Assembly (NCBI RefSeq): GCF_000721075.1
Contig: NZ_JOEQ01000007.1
Coordinates: forward strand, 1 to 64,000
Direction of reading: 5' to 3'
Origin: Streptosporangium amethystogenes
GTDB lineage: Bacteria > Actinomycetota > Actinomycetes > Streptosporangiales > Streptosporangiaceae
DNA length: 64,000 nt
A program made the position numbers and the translations under genes. Positions 40,819 through 50,011 of this stretch are shown piece by piece. Below the pieces are notes generated by a model, which saw only the letters and a program-made list of their open reading frames with translations, did no database searches and was not told where the DNA came from. Each line of letters begins with the position of its first letter. Position 1 is the first letter of the stretch.

Positions 40819-42012
40819 TCAGCCGGCGGAGGTGAGCAGCGGCAGTTTCCGTACGCCGGTCATGTTGGGGCTGGGGATGAACTGCGGTGGCTCGTCCGGG
40901 TCGGTGCGCAGGTGGGGGAAGCGGTCGAGCAGGATGTCGAGCGCGACCCTGCCCTCCAGGCGGGCCAGCGGCGCGCCGAGGCAGAAGTGGATGCCCCGGC
41001 CGAGGCCGAGGTGGGGGTTGGGGTCACGGGTCGCGTCGAAGACGTCGGGGTCGGCGAACTGCCGTGGATCGCGGTTGGCCGCCGCGATCCACACCATGAG
41101 CAACTGGTCGGCGGGCACGTGCTGTCCGCCGAACTCGACGTCGACGTTGGTGACCCGGCCGACGGCCGCGAACGGGCTGAAGAAACGCAGGGACTCCTCG
41201 ATCACGGCGGGAACCGTCGACCGGTCCGCGCGGGCGCGGGCGAACTGCTCGGGCTGGGCGTCCAGACAGAGCACGGTGTTGCCGAGCAGCATGGTGGTGG
41301 TGATGTGCCCGGCTATCAGCAGGACGTTGGCGAAGTTCACCACCTCGGCCTGGCTGAGGCGCTCGCCATCGATCTCGGCCTCGACGAGTTTGGTGAGCAG
41401 GTCCGCGCGTGGCCTGCGGCGGCGTTCCGCTGCGTGCTCGCCGAGGTAGTCGGTCAGGTGCTTGACCTGTTCCAAGGCGGCGGCGAGGTTGCGCGCCTGC
41501 TCCTCACCTCGGTCGACGAGTGAGAACTGCTGGGAGTTCTCCAGCATCCGGTCGACCCACTGCTTGAACAGATGACGGTCAGAGCTGGGCACCCCGAGCA
41601 GTTCCGCGATGACGACGATCGGCAGCGGATAGGCGAGGTCGGCCACCAGCTCCATCCGGCCCGTGTCGGCCACCGCGTCGAGCAGTTCACCGGTCAGCTC
41701 GGCGATGCGCGGTTCGAGGTCGGCGACGACCTTCGGGGTGAAGGCGTGGCTGACGAGCCTGCGAAGCTTGCCGTGCATGGGCGGGTCCAGCTGCGTCAGG
41801 CTGCGCTCGGAGGGCCTGGCGACCTCGGGCACCACCCGGCCGGTATCGGAGGAGAACGTCTTCGGATCGCCGAGAATCCGCAGTGCCTCGGGGTAGCCGT
41901 AGACGTTCCACATCCCGGTGCCGGCGTCGAAGCTCACCGGCTGGTCCGGCCGCCTTCCGCGTAGCCAGAAGTGCCCCTCGTGCAGGCCCCATGTGTCGGC
42001 GATGGTGGTCAT
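40819..42012 (-). CDS. Cytochrome P450
   Basis: A 397-residue bacterial class I P450. The I-helix oxygen-binding motif is LLIAGHITTTM (234-241), the ExxR motif is EESLR (272-276), and the haem loop is GLGRGIHFCLGAPLAR with Cys344 as the haem ligand. The I-helix acid residue usually seen before the Thr (AGxET or AGxDT) is Ile here. It needs a ferredoxin and reductase, which are not nearby. The substrate is unknown. It lies 32 bp downstream of a TetR gene on the same strand. Confidence 0.93.
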   Translation of the reverse strand: MTTIADTWGLHEGHFWLRGRRPDQPVSFDAGTGMWNVYGYPEALRILGDPKTFSSDTGRVVPEVARPSERSLTQLDPPMHGKLRRLVSHAFTPKVVADLEPRIAELTGELLDAVADTGRMELVADLAYPLPIVVIAELLGVPSSDRHLFKQWVDRMLENSQQFSLVDRGEEQARNLAAALEQVKHLTDYLGEHAAERRRRPRADLLTKLVEAEIDGERLSQAEVVNFANVLLIAGHITTTMLLGNTVLCLDAQPEQFARARADRSTVPAVIEESLRFFSPFAAVGRVTNVDVEFGGQHVPADQLLMVWIAAANRDPRQFADPDVFDATRDPNPHLGLGRGIHFCLGAPLARLEGRVALDILLDRFPHLRTDPDEPPQFIPSPNMTGVRKLPLLTSAG

Positions 42013-42044
42013 GGCGTGCCTTTCTGATCGGGACGGGTCCGGGA

Positions 42045-42752
42045 TCAGCCGGGCTCGTGCGTTCTCTCGTACGCGTAGATCCAGGTGCGGTAGGGCGAAA
42101 TCAGGTCCTCGAAGACGGCGATGATCTCCGAGACCGCCTTGGCCAGTTCCCCGGAGGTCGGCGGCTCGGCCGATTCGAAGGCGTACCTGACCACATGGGC
42201 GAGCGAGTCGACCTTGGCCCGCATGTCCGGCACGGTGGCCATCGGATCCAGGTTCTCGTAGGCGTGGAACCCGGTCATCGTCGCGCTCAGCGTGTACGCC
42301 AGGTTCGGCACGTCGTCGCGGAACAGGCCGTGCCGGGTCATCAGGTCGTAGAACCGTTCGGAGGCGAGCAGTTCCTGGCTGTGCAGGAAGGCGTCGGCCG
42401 GTCTGCTCTGCGTATGCCGCAGGTATCCCTCGGACAGCGCCCGCAGCACCGGCCGGCGATCGACGATGAGGAACGACGCGGGGATGAAGCGGTGCGGCAG
42501 CAGCATCGCCGGATCCCGGCGCAGCTCGTCGAGGAGCTCCTCGACATAAGAGATGGCCTCACGCAGCAGCACGGCCTCGAAAAGCTGCTGCTTGGTGCGC
42601 CAGTGCAGGTAGACGGTGCCCTTGCCGATGCCGGCCTGCCGGGCGATGTCGTCGATCGTCACCTTGCGGTAGCCGAGACGCACGAGCAGCTCGGCCGCCG
42701 CGTCGAGGATCCGGTCGGCGCGACCGGCGGTCTGCCCTGCTCGTTCCGTCAT
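42045..42752 (-). CDS. TetR-family regulator of the P450
   Basis: ATG at 42752 gives 235 residues; GTG at 42767 is an alternative. HTH features are ADRILDAAAELLVRLGYRK and IDDIARQAGIGKGTVYLHWR. The C-terminal domain is large and has no assigned ligand. It is the first gene of a two-gene operon with the P450 and has a dyad overlapping its own promoter, so autoregulation with ligand-induced release is likely. Confidence 0.88.
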   Translation of the reverse strand: MTERAGQTAGRADRILDAAAELLVRLGYRKVTIDDIARQAGIGKGTVYLHWRTKQQLFEAVLLREAISYVEELLDELRRDPAMLLPHRFIPASFLIVDRRPVLRALSEGYLRHTQSRPADAFLHSQELLASERFYDLMTRHGLFRDDVPNLAYTLSATMTGFHAYENLDPMATVPDMRAKVDSLAHVVRYAFESAEPPTSGELAKAVSEIIAVFEDLISPYRTWIYAYERTHEPG

Positions 42753-42777
42753 CCTGGAACCCTTCACTCTGACTTCG

Positions 42778-42808
42778 TGACCAATTATTAAAACCGGTCA
42801 ATAAGTCA
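42778..42808 (-). promoter_or_regulatory. TetR/P450 promoter with operator dyad
   Basis: On the minus strand TTGACT (42808-42803) and TAATTG, 16 bases later, can form a promoter. Inverted half-sites TGACC and GGTCA (42778-42782 and 42796-42800) overlap the spacer and -10. This AT-rich dyad is the probable TetR operator. Confidence 0.55.
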
Positions 42809-42877
42809 AAGGGTAGGTCTCCCCTCCGGCGCGGACAACCCCTTCTTGGATCCGGGTCGCCCACATCTTCGGGCCGT

Positions 42878-45800
42878 TCAGGGGAGTTTGGGGACCGACT
42901 CGACGAGGGTGACGAGGCCGGCCTCGTCGAGGAGGTCGACCGGGCGGACCGTCTCGCCCCGCAGGACGTAGTGAAAGGCCGCGCCCACCTTCTCCAGGGG
43001 GACGGCGGCCAGGTGGGACCAGGCCAGCCGGTAGGCGGCGAGCTGGACGGAGGCGGCGGCCTCGGCCTTCTCGCCCCTGGGACGCCGGCCGGTCTTCCAG
43101 TCGACGACCTCGTAGCGCCCTTCGGAGATCTGGAAGACGGCGTCCATCCGGCCGCGGACCACCCGGTCGGCGATCACCGTTTCGAAGGGGACCTCGACAT
43201 CCAGCGGTTCCCTGTCCGCCCACTCGCTCTCCTCGAAGCGGTCGCGCAGCTCGTCGAGGTGGGCGTCGGTCTCCTCGAAGTCGTCGGACGCGCCGGGCAG
43301 CTCGAACTCGTCCATCAACCGCTGCTGGCCCCAGCGCCCCTCCAGCCAGCGGTGGAAGGAGGTGCCCCGGCGGGCCAGCGGCGCGGGCTTCTTGGGCACC
43401 GGGCGGCGGATCTGCCTGGCCAGCGCCTCGGGATCGGAGGCCAGCGTGACGAGGGAGGAAACGGTCAGGTGGGTGGGCAGCTCCACCCTGCCGCCACCGC
43501 GCCGCCGGTTCATCTCCCGCTCCCTGAGCAGGAGCTCGATGTCACGCTCCCAGGCCTTCGCCCGTTCCCTGTCCCACCCCCGCAGCTCGGCCGCCGGCAT
43601 CGGCCGCCGTTCCCCTGGCTCGCCCCCGGCTCCGGCCTCGACCTCGGAATCGGCCCGGTCGCCCTGCCAGGTGTCCGCCGCTCCGGGAAAAACCCCGGGA
43701 GACTCCTGTGGATCGCCTGGGAAGGGCGCATCGCCGTTCTCCGCCCCCTCGGGAACGGGCCCGCGGTCGTCCGGACCGGGAGCCTCCCCGTCCGACAGGT
43801 CATCGGGGAAGAACGCGTCCTCGTCCCACGGATCTTCAGGGAAGGGCACCTCCTCGTCCTGAGGAGCCTCGGGGAGGGGAATGTCCTGGTAGTCCCGGGG
43901 AGCGTCAAGGGAGGAGCCGGGAGCGGGACCCTCGGCGAGGGCCGCGAGGGCGGCCTCCACCATGGTGGCGCCGTCGAGAACGGCGGCGTAGCGGACATCG
44001 TCCGGCTCGATCGGCCACCGGGCCTCGGCCGGCTCGGCGAGGAGCGGGTTGGTGGCGCCCTCCTCCATCTCCGGGGCCCACAAGGCCACCCTGCCGCAGG
44101 TCTCACGGATCTCCAGCAGGAAGTCCGACGGCTCCAGCGGCCTGGACGCGGTGCCCCAGCGGTAGCCGGAGGCGATCAGCAGGTAGTGGGCGCGGGTGAC
44201 GGCGACGTACGCCAGGCGGCGCTCCTCAAGCAGGTCGCGGTCGCGGCAGCGCTCGTCGAAGTCGGCCAGCTCCTCCTTGGCCAGCCCGGCCAGTCCGGGC
44301 AGGTCGGAGGCGTCCCCGCGGAGCTGGTAGGGCAGCTTGCGGGGATTCTCCGTCCACCTCGGGCTGGTCGTGGAGCGGGCCGGGAACACGGTGCCGACGG
44401 TGAGCGTCCCGGCCTTCGACAGTGCCTGGGAGAGGCCGGGCACCACCACGACCGGCCATTCCAGCCCCTTGGAGGCATGGACCGTCATCAGCTTCACACT
44501 GTTGCTCTCGCCCACCCGCCCGGCGTCCAGGCCGTTCTCCTCCTCGTCCGCCGCCTTCAGGAACGCCAGGAACGCGCCCAGCGTGGGATCCTCGGAGTCT
44601 CCGGCGAACCGGGCGGCGGCGTCCAGGAAGGCGTCGAGGTCGGCGCGGGCGGCGAACGGGCCGACGGCCGTCCCCCTGGCCGCCACCTCGATGTCCAGGC
44701 CGAGCCTGCGCTCGATCTCCAGGATCAGGTCGGGCAGCGGCTGGCCGGTGTGGGCGCGCAGCAGACGCAGCTCCTGGGCCATGGCCACCAGCCGTACCCT
44801 CGCCAGCGGGGAGAACAGGTCCTGCCAGGCGGGACGGTCGGGCAGCTCGTCGAGGGCGTCGACCAGACTGCCGCGCTCCTCGGCCATGTCGGCCACGACC
44901 TGGTCCAGCGGGTCGGCCACCGGCGACGCGCCCTCGCGGGTCTCCCGGTTCAGCTCGCGGGCCCGCTCGCCCAGTTCCTTGAGGTCGGCGGGGCCGATCC
45001 GCCAGCGGGGGCCGGAGAGCAGCCGCACCAGGGCGTCCCCCGCGCTCGGGTCGTAGATCACGCGCAGGGTGGAGACGATGTCGGCGATCTCCGGCACGAG
45101 GAGCAGGCCGCCCAGGCCGACGACCTCGACCGGGATGCCACGCTCCTCCAGGGCCTTGCGGAGCGCGGGGAACTGCGAGCGTTTGCGCGCCAGGATCGCC
45201 ACGTCGTGCGGCTGGAGCGACTGCGGCCCGCCCCACATGCTCTGCTTGGCCTTCTTCCGCTCGCCGTCGCCCCACGGCATGCCGTCGGGCGCGCTCTCGA
45301 CGCCCAGCACCCTGGCGATCTCCAGGGCGGCCCAGCGCGCCTCGTCGTCCGCGGTCTGGTGGAAGGCGCACATCACCCGGCCGCGCTCGACCCGGTTCTT
45401 ACCGGGCACCAGGACCGGCACCTCCCTGGCCTCCATCCGGAGCGGCAGCTGGAGCCGGGCGGCGACGTCCAGCACGGCGTCGCCGTTGCGGAAGCTGACC
45501 GACAGGCGGTTGACGGGCGCGAGCTCCCCCGAGGCGGTCCTGAAGTCACGGGGGAATCGCGTGAGGTTGCCCGCCGAGGCGCCCCGCCAGCCGTAGATGG
45601 ACTGGCAGGGGTCGCCCACCGCCGTCACCGGGTGGCCGCCGCCGAACAGGGCGCGGAGCAGGACGAGCTGGGCGTGGCTGGTGTCCTGGTACTCGTCCAG
45701 CAGGACCACGGCGAACCGCCCGCGCTCGATCTCGCCGACGTCGGCGTGCCGGTCGGCGATCCTGGCGGCCAGCGCCATCTGGTCGCCGTGGTCGACCACC

Positions 45801-46495
45801 TCCCGGCTGCGCTTGAGGCGGTTGTACGCCTCGATCAGCGGCAGCAGTTGCTCCCTGGCCCGCTGGGTGAGAAGCGGTCTGCGCTGGTCCTTGGTCGGGG
45901 TGCCGGGCAACTCGGCGAACCGCCGGGCGAGCCCGGCGCCGACGTCGCGCACGTCCTGCGGGGTGCGCAGGTGCTCGGCCAGCTCACCGGCCAGTTCGAG
46001 CACCGCCCGGGTGACGGTCGCCGGGCTCCACTCGACCTGCTCCATCGGTCCGTCGTAGGCGCTGACCACCCGGCTGGCGAGCTGCCAGGAGACGGCGGGG
46101 GAGACCAGGCGCATGGTCGGCTCCAGCGCCTCGCGCAGGGCGTGCTCGGTGACCAGGCGGGCCGCGTAGGCGTGGTACGTCGAGATGGTCGGCTCGCCCT
46201 CCATCAGCTCCGCCGGCACCTGCCCGACCTCGACGAGCCCGTTGAGCCGCTCGCGCACCCGCGCGGCCAGCTCCGCGGCGGCCTTCCTGGTGAAGGTCAG
46301 GCCGAGCACCTGCTCGGGGCGGAGCAGCCCGTTGGCGACCAGCCAGACGACGCGCCCGGCCATGGTCTCGCTCTTGCCCGACCCTGCCCCGGCCATCACG
46401 ACCATCGGTTCGAGCCCGGCCTCGATCACGGCCGCCTGTTCCGGGGTCGGCGGCAGGATGCCCAGCTTGGCGGCAAGCTGAACCGGGCTCAGCAC
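42878..46495 (-). CDS. adnB: AdnB-like helicase-nuclease subunit
   Basis: A 1205-residue UvrD-like helicase fused to a RecB-type nuclease. Walker A is MAGAGSGKSE (35-43), the DExx box VVLLDEYQDTSHAQ, and the Q-like motif AVGDPCQSIYGWRGA. The nuclease motif VVDWKTGRRP lies near residue 1130 with an upstream acidic RGRMDAVFQ. It is downstream of the adnA-like gene, as in mycobacteria, where AdnAB resects double-strand breaks. At about residues 865-960 there is a Pro/Asp/Glu-rich insertion (EEVPFPEDPWDEDAFFPDD...) that explains the greater length. GTG 46495 is chosen because the longer frame overlaps adnA. Confidence 0.88.
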   Translation of the reverse strand: MLSPVQLAAKLGILPPTPEQAAVIEAGLEPMVVMAGAGSGKSETMAGRVVWLVANGLLRPEQVLGLTFTRKAAAELAARVRERLNGLVEVGQVPAELMEGEPTISTYHAYAARLVTEHALREALEPTMRLVSPAVSWQLASRVVSAYDGPMEQVEWSPATVTRAVLELAGELAEHLRTPQDVRDVGAGLARRFAELPGTPTKDQRRPLLTQRAREQLLPLIEAYNRLKRSREVVDHGDQMALAARIADRHADVGEIERGRFAVVLLDEYQDTSHAQLVLLRALFGGGHPVTAVGDPCQSIYGWRGASAGNLTRFPRDFRTASGELAPVNRLSVSFRNGDAVLDVAARLQLPLRMEAREVPVLVPGKNRVERGRVMCAFHQTADDEARWAALEIARVLGVESAPDGMPWGDGERKKAKQSMWGGPQSLQPHDVAILARKRSQFPALRKALEERGIPVEVVGLGGLLLVPEIADIVSTLRVIYDPSAGDALVRLLSGPRWRIGPADLKELGERARELNRETREGASPVADPLDQVVADMAEERGSLVDALDELPDRPAWQDLFSPLARVRLVAMAQELRLLRAHTGQPLPDLILEIERRLGLDIEVAARGTAVGPFAARADLDAFLDAAARFAGDSEDPTLGAFLAFLKAADEEENGLDAGRVGESNSVKLMTVHASKGLEWPVVVVPGLSQALSKAGTLTVGTVFPARSTTSPRWTENPRKLPYQLRGDASDLPGLAGLAKEELADFDERCRDRDLLEERRLAYVAVTRAHYLLIASGYRWGTASRPLEPSDFLLEIRETCGRVALWAPEMEEGATNPLLAEPAEARWPIEPDDVRYAAVLDGATMVEAALAALAEGPAPGSSLDAPRDYQDIPLPEAPQDEEVPFPEDPWDEDAFFPDDLSDGEAPGPDDRGPVPEGAENGDAPFPGDPQESPGVFPGAADTWQGDRADSEVEAGAGGEPGERRPMPAAELRGWDRERAKAWERDIELLLREREMNRRRGGGRVELPTHLTVSSLVTLASDPEALARQIRRPVPKKPAPLARRGTSFHRWLEGRWGQQRLMDEFELPGASDDFEETDAHLDELRDRFEESEWADREPLDVEVPFETVIADRVVRGRMDAVFQISEGRYEVVDWKTGRRPRGEKAEAAASVQLAAYRLAWSHLAAVPLEKVGAAFHYVLRGETVRPVDLLDEAGLVTLVESVPKLP

Positions 46496-46547
46496 GCGGC
46501 GCCCCCGGCACGCGCGACACGGCCCGGTACGGGGCACGGGACGTGGC

Positions 46548-49500
46548 TCAGCACACCTGGTCCCCGTTCTTGCTGACCGGGCAGCTCGACCGTACGGCGC
46601 AGGTGCGGCAGCCGTCGTTGACCTTGGCCTGGAAGAACGGCCCCGACATGCCGACGGCGACGGTGTCCACCATGTCCTTGGCCCAGCCGGGCTCGGGGTC
46701 CTCCGACAGCGGCGGTTGCGTCTGCTCCTTGGCCGCCTTCTTGCCCGCCGCGTCGCCCACCTGGACCAGGGCCGCACCGCCCGGCTCGGTCAGGCCGTGC
46801 CGTTGGAAGGCGCCCAGCAGCGCGGCGAGCTGGTAGACGCCGAGCTGGGGGTGGCGTTCGAGCTCGGTGTCCTTGGCACCGGTCTTGCCGGTCTTGATGT
46901 CGATGATCACGGCTCGGCCCTCACCGTCGCGCTCGACCCGGTCGACCCGGCCCTTGATCTGCACCCCCTCGGAGACCATCGCGGTGAACGCCTCCTCCAG
47001 GCCGACCAGCGTCCGGGGGTTGTTCTCGTGCCAGGCGACGAATTTGGAGATCATCTCCTCGGCGACCGCGCGCTGCTTGCGGTTGTACCAGACACCGCCG
47101 AAGTCGAGCTCGTTCCAGACCTCGTCCAGGCGCTTGCCGAGGGTCTCCTCGGTGGGCATGCCGGTCGCGGCGAGGACCGCCAGCGCGTGCACGACGGTGC
47201 CCAGACCTCGGGCCGCGTCGGTACCGCCCGCGCCCACCGAGGTCTCCAGCAGCCAGCGCAGGCCGCACTTGCTGAAGCTCTCCACCGCCGAGGGCGAGAC
47301 CCGTACGACGTCGTCGGGCCAGCTCAGCGGGCGGTCGTCGGAGATGGGGGTGAGGGCGTACCAGTCGTTGGGGTGGGCTCCGGGCACTCCCGCGGCGGCG
47401 AGCCTGGCCAGGTGCTCGGCCGCCGCCCTGCGCAGCGGTTCCGGTCTGGTCGAGTCGGTGACCGCCGACCGCAGGTCGGCCACCAGCGCGGACATGCTCA
47501 GCCAGCGGGACCGCTCGTCGACGCCCGCCTCCTCGGTCGAGCCGGGCACCAGCTCGGTGAGGAAGCGGGAAGGCCGCTCCTCGGTGTCGTCGCCGCCCAC
47601 GGCGGTGACGATGAGCCTGCTTCTGGCCCTGGTGGCGGCCACGTAGAACAGGCGACGCTCCTCGGCCAGCAGCTGGGAGGCGAGTGCGGCGGAGACGGCC
47701 GTCGGGTTCTCGTGCTCGGAGCCCTCGGCCCTGGCGACCATGTCGTCGGTGCGGAGGATGGACCCGCGCAGCCGCAGATCCGGCCAGGCGCCCTCCTGGA
47801 CCCCGGCGACGACCACCACGTCCCACTCCAGGCCCTTGGAACGGTGCGCGGTGAGGATGCGGACCTTGTCGCCGTCGGGAGCCCGATCGGCGAGGGAGTC
47901 CCCGGGGATCTCCTGGGCGACCAGGTCCTCGACGAACACGTCCACCCCGGCGTGCGGGAGCCGGTCGACGAACCTGGCCGTGTGGTCGAAGAGCGCCACG
48001 ACGGCGTCGAGGTCACGGTCGGCCATGGTGCCCCTGACACCGCCCCTGAGGCTGACGTCGGTCCATTTCCTGGCCAGCCCGGTGGCCTGCCAGACGGCCC
48101 ACAGCACGTCCTCCGCGGTGCCGCCCTGCCGTACGGCCTCGGTGGCGGCGGAGATGAGACCGGCGACCCGTTCGGCGGGCAGCGCGACGTGCTCATCCAC
48201 CCGCACCAGTTCCCGCGCGTCCTTCAACGCGGCGACCAGCAGTTCTCCCGAGGAGCGGGGGCCGGGGGCCTCGCGCTCCAGGTCGAGGTCCATATCGAGG
48301 TCCACATCGAGAGCCGCGTCGCGCTCCGCCTGCTCGGCCGCCTCGTGCTCGGTGGGGTGGGCCAGCGCCTCGTGCTCGGCGATCCGCAGGGCGCGACGGA
48401 GGCGGCGTACACCGATCATGTCGGTGCCGCCGAGCGCGCCGGTCAGCAGTTCCTCCGCCACCCCCTCGTCGAGGGTCTCCGGGTGCAGCGCCACCTGGAT
48501 GAGCCTGATCAGCGGCCGCACACCCGGCTCCTGGAAGAGCGGCACCTCGCCGCCACCGACCACGACCGGTACCCCGGCGGTGACCAGGGCTCGGCGCAGC
48601 AGCGGCACCTGGCGGGTCGCGGAGCGGACCAGCACCGCCATCCGCGACCAGGGGACCCCGTCGAGCAGGTGCGCCCTGCGGAGCGTGTCGGCCACGATCG
48701 CCGCCTCCTGAGGTGCCCCGTCGGCCACCAGCACCCGTACGTCACCGGGGTCGGCGTCCGGCAGGGCGCGCAGGTCGCGGTGGGCGGCCCCGCCGGGGGT
48801 GGCGGGCAGCCGGGTGGTGACGCGGCGGGTGGCCCGCAGCAGGTTCCGGCCGCTGCGACGGCAGACACGAAGCGCCACGACGGGGGCCTTCGCGCCGTCG
48901 GCGTCGCGGAACCGGTCGGTGAAGTTCATGATCCCTCGGACGTCGGCACCGCGGAAACCGTAGATCGACTGGTCGGGGTCACCGACCGCGACCAGGTCAC
49001 GCCCCTCCCCCGCCAGCTGCTGGAGCAGGAACTCCTGGGCGGGGTCGGTGTCCTGGTACTCGTCGACGAAGACGGCGTCGTACGCCGATCGCTCGCGGTC
49101 GCGCACCTCGGGGTCGGAGAGCAGCGCCCCCGCCGCCCGGATCAGCTCCGCGTAGTCGAGAACCGGTTCGAGGTCGAGGTCGAACCTGGCCTGGTAGCGG
49201 TCCGCGAACCGGCCGGCGGCCACCCAGTCGGGGCGGCCGTGGCGGCGGCCCAGCTCGACCAGCTCCGGCCCGTCGAGGCCGCGTTCGGCGGCGCGGGCCA
49301 GGAAGTCACGGAGCTCGGAGGCGAAGCCGCGCGTCTTGAGCGCCTCGTGCATGTCATGCGGCCAGTGCGCGGCGCCGTCCTCCAACTCACCGTGGAGCAG
49401 GCGGCGGATCTCCAGGAGCTGCTCGGGGCCGGTCAGCAGGCGCGGCGGCACCCCTCCGGCGATCACCGCCTCGCGGCGGAGCAGCGCGTAGGCGTAGCTG

Positions 49501-49823
49501 TGGAAGGTGAGGGAGAGCGGGGTGCGGGTGGTACGGCGCATCCGGGCCGTGATGCGCTCGCGCAACTCCTCGGCGGCCTTGCGGCTGAAGGTGAGGACGA
49601 GCACCCGCTCGGGGTCGACGCCCCGGCGCTCGATCCGGTCCACGACGGTCTCCACGATCGTGGTGGTCTTGCCGGTGCCCGGTCCGGCGAGCACGAGCAG
49701 CGGGCCGCTCTGGTGGGCCACCACCGCCCGCTGGTGCTCGTCCAGCACAGGGGCAACAGCTCTCCCCGCACCCTCACGACGTACCAGCCGCCAGTCCTGA
49801 CCACTCACAACTCGCCATTCCAC
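46548..49823 (-). CDS. adnA: AdnA-like helicase-nuclease subunit
   Basis: 1091 residues: UvrD/Rep-like motor with Walker A LAGPGTGKTTT (47-53), DExx box VFVDEYQDTDPAQ and AVGDPDQSIYGFRGADVRG. The C-terminal nuclease domain carries IKGRVDRVER and VIIDIKTGKTG. An iron-sulfur pattern is visible: a distant cysteine in ESFSKCGLRWLL plus C-x2-C-x5-C at the end (CRTCAVRSSC). This is the AddB/Cas4-like cluster reported for AdnA. It acts with the next gene in DNA end resection. The A/B naming follows mycobacterial order and is from memory. The start is GTG 49823, with a GTG at 49808 possible. Confidence 0.88.
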   Translation of the reverse strand: MEWRVVSGQDWRLVRREGAGRAVAPVLDEHQRAVVAHQSGPLLVLAGPGTGKTTTIVETVVDRIERRGVDPERVLVLTFSRKAAEELRERITARMRRTTRTPLSLTFHSYAYALLRREAVIAGGVPPRLLTGPEQLLEIRRLLHGELEDGAAHWPHDMHEALKTRGFASELRDFLARAAERGLDGPELVELGRRHGRPDWVAAGRFADRYQARFDLDLEPVLDYAELIRAAGALLSDPEVRDRERSAYDAVFVDEYQDTDPAQEFLLQQLAGEGRDLVAVGDPDQSIYGFRGADVRGIMNFTDRFRDADGAKAPVVALRVCRRSGRNLLRATRRVTTRLPATPGGAAHRDLRALPDADPGDVRVLVADGAPQEAAIVADTLRRAHLLDGVPWSRMAVLVRSATRQVPLLRRALVTAGVPVVVGGGEVPLFQEPGVRPLIRLIQVALHPETLDEGVAEELLTGALGGTDMIGVRRLRRALRIAEHEALAHPTEHEAAEQAERDAALDVDLDMDLDLEREAPGPRSSGELLVAALKDARELVRVDEHVALPAERVAGLISAATEAVRQGGTAEDVLWAVWQATGLARKWTDVSLRGGVRGTMADRDLDAVVALFDHTARFVDRLPHAGVDVFVEDLVAQEIPGDSLADRAPDGDKVRILTAHRSKGLEWDVVVVAGVQEGAWPDLRLRGSILRTDDMVARAEGSEHENPTAVSAALASQLLAEERRLFYVAATRARSRLIVTAVGGDDTEERPSRFLTELVPGSTEEAGVDERSRWLSMSALVADLRSAVTDSTRPEPLRRAAAEHLARLAAAGVPGAHPNDWYALTPISDDRPLSWPDDVVRVSPSAVESFSKCGLRWLLETSVGAGGTDAARGLGTVVHALAVLAATGMPTEETLGKRLDEVWNELDFGGVWYNRKQRAVAEEMISKFVAWHENNPRTLVGLEEAFTAMVSEGVQIKGRVDRVERDGEGRAVIIDIKTGKTGAKDTELERHPQLGVYQLAALLGAFQRHGLTEPGGAALVQVGDAAGKKAAKEQTQPPLSEDPEPGWAKDMVDTVAVGMSGPFFQAKVNDGCRTCAVRSSCPVSKNGDQVC

Positions 49824-50011
49824 CAGATCCCGGACGATGATCGTGCCGAGTCGGCGGGTACGGCATGGCGGATTGTCGGCCCCGCCGGGTGGGCCAGGGA
49901 CGGCCGATGACCGGGGCCGAGGCGCTGACCTGCGCCGGAACGTCCCGGGGCGGGTTCAGGGGCCGGGCGGCCGATCCCGGGGGCCGCCCGGAAGCCGCCC
50001 CCGGGAACCGC

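Noticed and set aside
40819..42752. P450 plus TetR as part of a natural-product cluster
   Set aside because: No scaffold-building gene is adjacent; it is a self-contained two-gene unit.
42971..46576. Very long plus-strand open frame opposite adnB
   Set aside because: Stop codons are rare opposite high-GC genes; the translation is low-complexity Gly/Arg/Pro/Leu and the minus strand has full helicase motifs.
46716..49910. Very long plus-strand open frame opposite adnA
   Set aside because: The same effect as above; the minus strand encodes the complete helicase-nuclease.
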